Source: Pseudoxanthomonas composti (GTDB lineage Bacteria > Pseudomonadota > Gammaproteobacteria > Xanthomonadales > Xanthomonadaceae). Taken from it: a DNA stretch of 64,000 nucleotides. The stretch is from contig NZ_SAWZ01000002.1 in assembly GCF_004122095.1 (NCBI RefSeq), positions 372,001-436,000 on the forward strand, read 5' to 3'. Within the stretch, counting starts at the first letter, position 1; each line of letters begins with the position of its first letter. Below the pieces are notes generated by a model. It was given only the letters and a program-made list of their open reading frames with translations, was not told the DNA's origin and made no database searches. Below are positions 60,881-64,000 of this stretch, in pieces. The translations under genes were made by a program, and so were the position numbers.

Positions 60881-62674
60881 ATGCGGCGATGGATCCTGGC
60901 GGGACTTCTGGCGGCGCTGTGCGCCCCTGCGGCGCAGCAGGCGCAAGCACAGTCGGGTATTTCAGCGGCGCCCGCGCGCAATGCCGACCTGCAGGCCTTC
61001 TTCGCGCGTGAATGGGAGCGCGGGCTGCAGGAGAATCCTGAGAACGCCAGCTATCAGGGCGATGCGCGCTTCAACGACCGCTGGACCGACATCAGCCTTC
61101 AGGCCATCGCCACGCGGCAGTCAGGGGATCGCAAGGCCCTGGCCGAGCTCAAGGGCTTCGATCGCGCCGCGCTGTCGCCGATGGATCAGCTCGATTACGA
61201 CACCGCGCTGTGGCAGCTGGAGCGTTCGGTGGAGCGTCAGCGCTTCAACGAGCACCTGCAACCGATCGGCCACCAGGGCGGCCCGCAGACCATGGATGGC
61301 ATCGCCGAGGTGTTGCCTTTCGCCACGGTCAAGGACTACCAGGACTGGATCAAGCGCCTGCGCGCGGTGCCCACCGTGCTGGCGCAGACCACCGCGCTGA
61401 TGGGCGAGGGGATCAAGGCCGGCAACCTGCCGCCCAAGGTCCTGATGGAACGCGTGCCGGCGCAGCTTGCAGCGCAGGTCGTGGACGATGCCACCAAGAG
61501 CCCGTTCTACCGGCCGTTCCAGCGATTCCCGGAGAGCATCCCGGTGGCTGAGCAGGCGCGTCTGCGTGAACAGGCAAAGGCGGCCATCAGCGAGGCCGTG
61601 GTGCCGGCCTTCCGCAGCTTCAAGACCTACTTCGAAGCCGAATACCTGCCCAAGACCCGCGCGAACATCGCCGTCACCAGTCTGCCGGACGGCAAGGCGT
61701 TCTACGACTTCCTGGCGGGCTACTACACCACCACCGACCTGTCGGCCGAGCAGATCCACCAGATCGGCCTGAAGGAAGTCGCGCGCATCCGCGCGGAGAT
61801 GGAGAAGGTCAAGACCCAGGCCGGTTTCAGCGGCAGCCTGCCTGAATTCTTCGCGTATCTGCGCAGCGACCCGAAGTTCTTCGAGAAGACCCCGGCCGAT
61901 CTGCTGGAGCGCTACCAGGCCGTGGCCAAGCGCATCGACCCGGAGCTGGTGAAGGTCTTCCGCACCATCCCGCGCCAGCCCTATGGCGTGCGCGCCATTC
62001 CCGACAACGTGGCCCCCGACACCACCACCGCCTACTACATGCCCGGGGCCAGCGACGGCAGCCGCGCCGGCTTCTATTACGTCAACCTCTACAAGCCGCA
62101 GGTGCGCCCGACCTGGGAAATGATGGCCCTGAGCCTGCATGAGGCCGTGCCGGGCCATCACTTCCAGTTCGCCCGCGGGCTGGAGATGCCGGATGCGCCG
62201 ATGTTCCGCCGCACCGCCTACTTCGTGGCCTACGGCGAGGGCTGGGGCCTGTACGCCGAACAATTGGGCTACCCGATGGGCCTGTACGAGGACCCCTACG
62301 ACCGCTTCGGCCAGCTGACTTACGAGATGTGGCGCGCCGTGCGTCTGGTGGTGGACACCGGCATGCACGCCAAGGGCTGGAGCCGCGATCGGGCCATTGC
62401 CTACTTCAAGGACAATGCCGCCAAGACCGACCAGGACATCGTCAACGAGATCGACCGCTACATCGCCTGGCCGGGACAGGCGCTGGCCTACAAGATCGGC
62501 CAGCTGAGGATCTCGGCCCTGCGCGACAAGGCCCGGCAGGCGCTGGGCGAGCGCTTCGACCTGCGCGACTACAACGATGCGGTGCTGGAAACCGGGTCGG
62601 TGCCGCTTCAGGCGCTGGAAAAGCACATCGATGCCTGGATCGCCCGCCAGAAGGCCGCCCCGCGCCCCTCATGA
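60881..62674 (+). CDS. DUF885 exported metallohydrolase-like protein
   Basis: 597 aa. Signal peptide to about residue 24 (QAQAQ). Zinc-site motif HEAVPGHHFQ (His420-His426 region) and GEGWGLYAEQLGYPMG, hallmarks of DUF885, which is related to M32/M3-like peptidases. Likely a periplasmic peptidase; substrate unknown. Start at 60881 with GGGGTAGGG upstream gives a proper signal peptide. Right border of the Rhs island. Confidence 0.88.
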   Translation: MRRWILAGLLAALCAPAAQQAQAQSGISAAPARNADLQAFFAREWERGLQENPENASYQGDARFNDRWTDISLQAIATRQSGDRKALAELKGFDRAALSPMDQLDYDTALWQLERSVERQRFNEHLQPIGHQGGPQTMDGIAEVLPFATVKDYQDWIKRLRAVPTVLAQTTALMGEGIKAGNLPPKVLMERVPAQLAAQVVDDATKSPFYRPFQRFPESIPVAEQARLREQAKAAISEAVVPAFRSFKTYFEAEYLPKTRANIAVTSLPDGKAFYDFLAGYYTTTDLSAEQIHQIGLKEVARIRAEMEKVKTQAGFSGSLPEFFAYLRSDPKFFEKTPADLLERYQAVAKRIDPELVKVFRTIPRQPYGVRAIPDNVAPDTTTAYYMPGASDGSRAGFYYVNLYKPQVRPTWEMMALSLHEAVPGHHFQFARGLEMPDAPMFRRTAYFVAYGEGWGLYAEQLGYPMGLYEDPYDRFGQLTYEMWRAVRLVVDTGMHAKGWSRDRAIAYFKDNAAKTDQDIVNEIDRYIAWPGQALAYKIGQLRISALRDKARQALGERFDLRDYNDAVLETGSVPLQALEKHIDAWIARQKAAPRPS

Positions 62675-62726
62675 GGGCGCATCCGGGCGGCTGAACAGGG
62701 CGCGGATGCGGCTGGATCTGCCCGCA

Positions 62727-62755
62727 TTGCGCGCAAGCCCCTGAGCTGACATAAT
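62727..62755 (+). promoter_or_regulatory. Promoter of the rpsF operon
   Basis: TTGCGC (62727-62732), 17-nt spacer, CATAAT (62750-62755). Gives a leader of about 110 nt. Confidence 0.7.
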
Positions 62756-62761
62756 TTGCGG

Positions 62762-62872
62762 CTTCCTGCGCCTGTCCGTGGCGGGAACCTTGCCCCACCG
62801 CATCCGTGTCGGAAGTCGGGGGGCTGTCCGGCCAGCGCGCCTGCGCTGGCCTTCATCCGAAAGGGAAACACT
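62762..62872 (+). promoter_or_regulatory. rpsF mRNA leader with stable hairpin
   Basis: Contains GGCCAGCGC, loop GCCT, GCGCTGGCC at 62830-62851, about 20 nt before the rpsF start. An S6:S18-binding leader is known in many bacteria; whether this is one is inferred from position only. Confidence 0.4.
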
Positions 62873-63301
62873 ATGCGTCACTACGAAATCGTGTTCCTGG
62901 TCCATCCGGACCAGAGCGAGCAGGTGCCGGCGATGGTCGAGCGCTACAAGGGCATCGTCGAGAGCCACAACGGCACGGTGCACCGTCTGGAAGACTGGGG
63001 CCGCCGCCAGCTGGCCTATCCGATCCAGAACCTGGTCAAGGCCCACTACATCCTGATGAACGTGGAAGTGGACCAGGCCGGCCTGAGCGAGCTGACCGAG
63101 ACCTTCCGCTTCAACGACGCCATCCTGCGTCACCTGATCATGAAGCGCGATGAGGCCGACACCGAGATGTCGATCATCATGAAGAGCAAGGACGAGAAGA
63201 ACGACAAGCCCGAGCGCGGCGAGCGTCGCCGTCGCGACGACGATTCCTCGGACACCGGCGCTGACAACAGCGACGCCTCCGACAACGCCGAAGCCGCCTA
63301 A
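62873..63301 (+). CDS. rpsF: 30S ribosomal protein S6
   Basis: 142 aa. [17 protein letters not shown] start and [18 protein letters not shown] are canonical. The tail ([16 protein letters not shown] onward) is long and charged, as in related genera. Pairs with S18 on the small subunit platform. AAAGGG lies 8 nt before the ATG. First gene of rpsF-rpsR-rplI. Confidence 0.97.
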   Translation: MRHYEIVFLVHPDQSEQVPAMVERYKGIVESHNGTVHRLEDWGRRQLAYPIQNLVKAHYILMNVEVDQAGLSELTETFRFNDAILRHLIMKRDEADTEMSIIMKSKDEKNDKPERGERRRRDDDSSDTGADNSDASDNAEAA

Positions 63302-63312
63302 GGAACCTCCTC

Positions 63313-63543
63313 ATGTCCAAGTTCTTCCGCCGTCGCAAGTTCTGCAAGTTCACCGCTGAAGGTGTCAAGGAGATCGACTACAAGGATCTCAACACCCTGC
63401 GCCAGTACCTGACCGAGACCGGCAAGATCGTGCCGAGCCGCGTGACCGGTACCAAGTCCCGTTACCAGCGCCAGCTGCAGACCGCCGTCAAGCGCGCCCG
63501 CTTCCTGGCCCTGATCCCGTACACGGACAACCACGACGTCTAA
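63313..63543 (+). CDS. rpsR: 30S ribosomal protein S18
   Basis: 76 aa. [14 protein letters not shown] and the C-terminal [15 protein letters not shown] are canonical. Binds as a heterodimer with S6. 11 nt after rpsF. Followed by a heptamer array before rplI. Confidence 0.97.
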   Translation: MSKFFRRRKFCKFTAEGVKEIDYKDLNTLRQYLTETGKIVPSRVTGTKSRYQRQLQTAVKRARFLALIPYTDNHDV

Positions 63544-63550
63544 GTAGCAG

Positions 63551-63641
63551 GAACGAGTAGCGGCTTTGCCGCTAGGAACGAGGAACGAGGAGGGGGGATC
63601 TTCACTCGTTTCTCGTTCCTCTCCACTCGTTTCTCGCTCCA
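63551..63641. repeat. Heptamer inverted array between rpsR and rplI
   Basis: Purine arm 63551-63592 (AACGAGG units, interrupted by AGCGGCTTTGCCGCT, itself a small hairpin) and pyrimidine arm 63603-63641 (CTCGTTTCTCGTTCC units). It lies inside a ribosomal protein operon. Confidence 0.9.
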
Positions 63642-63708
63642 TCCCGTCCATTCGGACAGCAACAGTTGCGTCACGCCATGTGCCGCTAACGAATACGGAA
63701 CCAAGCAA

Positions 63709-64000
63709 ATGAAGCTGATTCTCCTGCAGAAAGTGACCAACCTCGGTGTCCTGGGCGACCAGGTCAACGTCAAGCCGGGCTACGGCCGCAATTTCCTGGT
63801 GCCGCAGGGCAAGGCCGTGCCGGCCACCGCCGCCAACGTCGCCGAGTTCGAAGCCAAGCGCGCCGAGTACGAAGCCAAGGCCAAGTCGATCCATGACGAA
63901 GCCGAAGCCCGCCGCGCCAAGCTGGAAGGCGCCAGCGTGACCGTCACCGCCAACGCTTCCACCGAAGGCAAGCTGTTCGGTTCGGTCGGCCCGCGCGACA
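63709..64000 (+). CDS. rplI: 50S ribosomal protein L9 (partial, cut by window end)
   Basis: 97 codons visible. [29 protein letters not shown] in part is the canonical N-terminal domain, followed by the long connecting helix ([18 protein letters not shown]). Separated from rpsR by a repeat array of about 165 nt. CGGAAC precedes the ATG. Confidence 0.97.
   Translation, partial: MKLILLQKVTNLGVLGDQVNVKPGYGRNFLVPQGKAVPATAANVAEFEAKRAEYEAKAKSIHDEAEARRAKLEGASVTVTANASTEGKLFGSVGPRD

Overview
The window is a chromosomal segment of a high-GC gammaproteobacterium of the Xanthomonadaceae/Lysobacteraceae (Xanthomonas, Stenotrophomonas or Pseudoxanthomonas type). The evidence is gene content: a split B12 methionine synthase beside an ArsR-methyltransferase fusion, fruBKA followed by an OprB-type porin, kynurenine-pathway genes, a 180-kDa-class NAD-glutamate dehydrogenase, and REP-like repeats. 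The assignment rests on family recognition, not on a database search.

Layout. 1-3560 (minus): a YtrA-type GntR regulator operon with an ABC transporter and two exported proteins, one with a GSGD-repeat beta-helix; its promoter lies under a palindrome. 3632-7019 (plus): secreted glutathione peroxidase, FKBP isomerase with a doubled N-terminal module, SlyX, a DUF2058 protein and an outer-membrane beta-barrel. 7527-12594 (minus): ArsR-methyltransferase, metH N-terminal half and metH C-terminal half, preceded by a nested palindrome. 12718-15919 (plus): acyl-CoA dehydrogenase and a modular secreted endonuclease I. 16522-21667 (minus): tetR-MFP-RND efflux operon. 21968-28975 (plus): NAD-GDH, NAD kinase, 5'-nucleotidase. 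29152-31881 (minus): DUF2939, DUF2461, exonuclease I. 31951-39627: fructose PTS operon, porin and divergent LacI regulator. 39644-46022 (minus): carbonic anhydrase, 3-hydroxyanthranilate dioxygenase, FUSC membrane protein, kynureninase, kynurenine monooxygenase. 46428-52258 (minus): Nei, a Tiki/ChaN-like secreted protein, an SDR, PaiB, two small proteins, asnS. 52374-60750: A-type Fe-S protein, then a lower-GC island with an Rhs protein, a lipoprotein immunity candidate, an IS30 element and orphan small secreted proteins. 60881-64000 (plus): DUF885 hydrolase and the rpsF-rpsR-rplI operon.

The most unusual signal is a set of short inverted arrays of 7-nt units (GGGGACC, GAGGAAC, GAGGAGT; all fit GRGGANY) at about eight places in 64 kb. 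Every transcript that reads a full element meets the purine arm first. Arms supply stop codons and C-terminal residues of neighbouring genes, lie directly before starts that lack a Shine-Dalgarno sequence, and one perfect 38-bp inverted repeat (117 bp, 39 codons) sits in frame inside metH. The second notable region is the Rhs island, with a predicted HExxH zincin tip and an overlapping lipoprotein gene.
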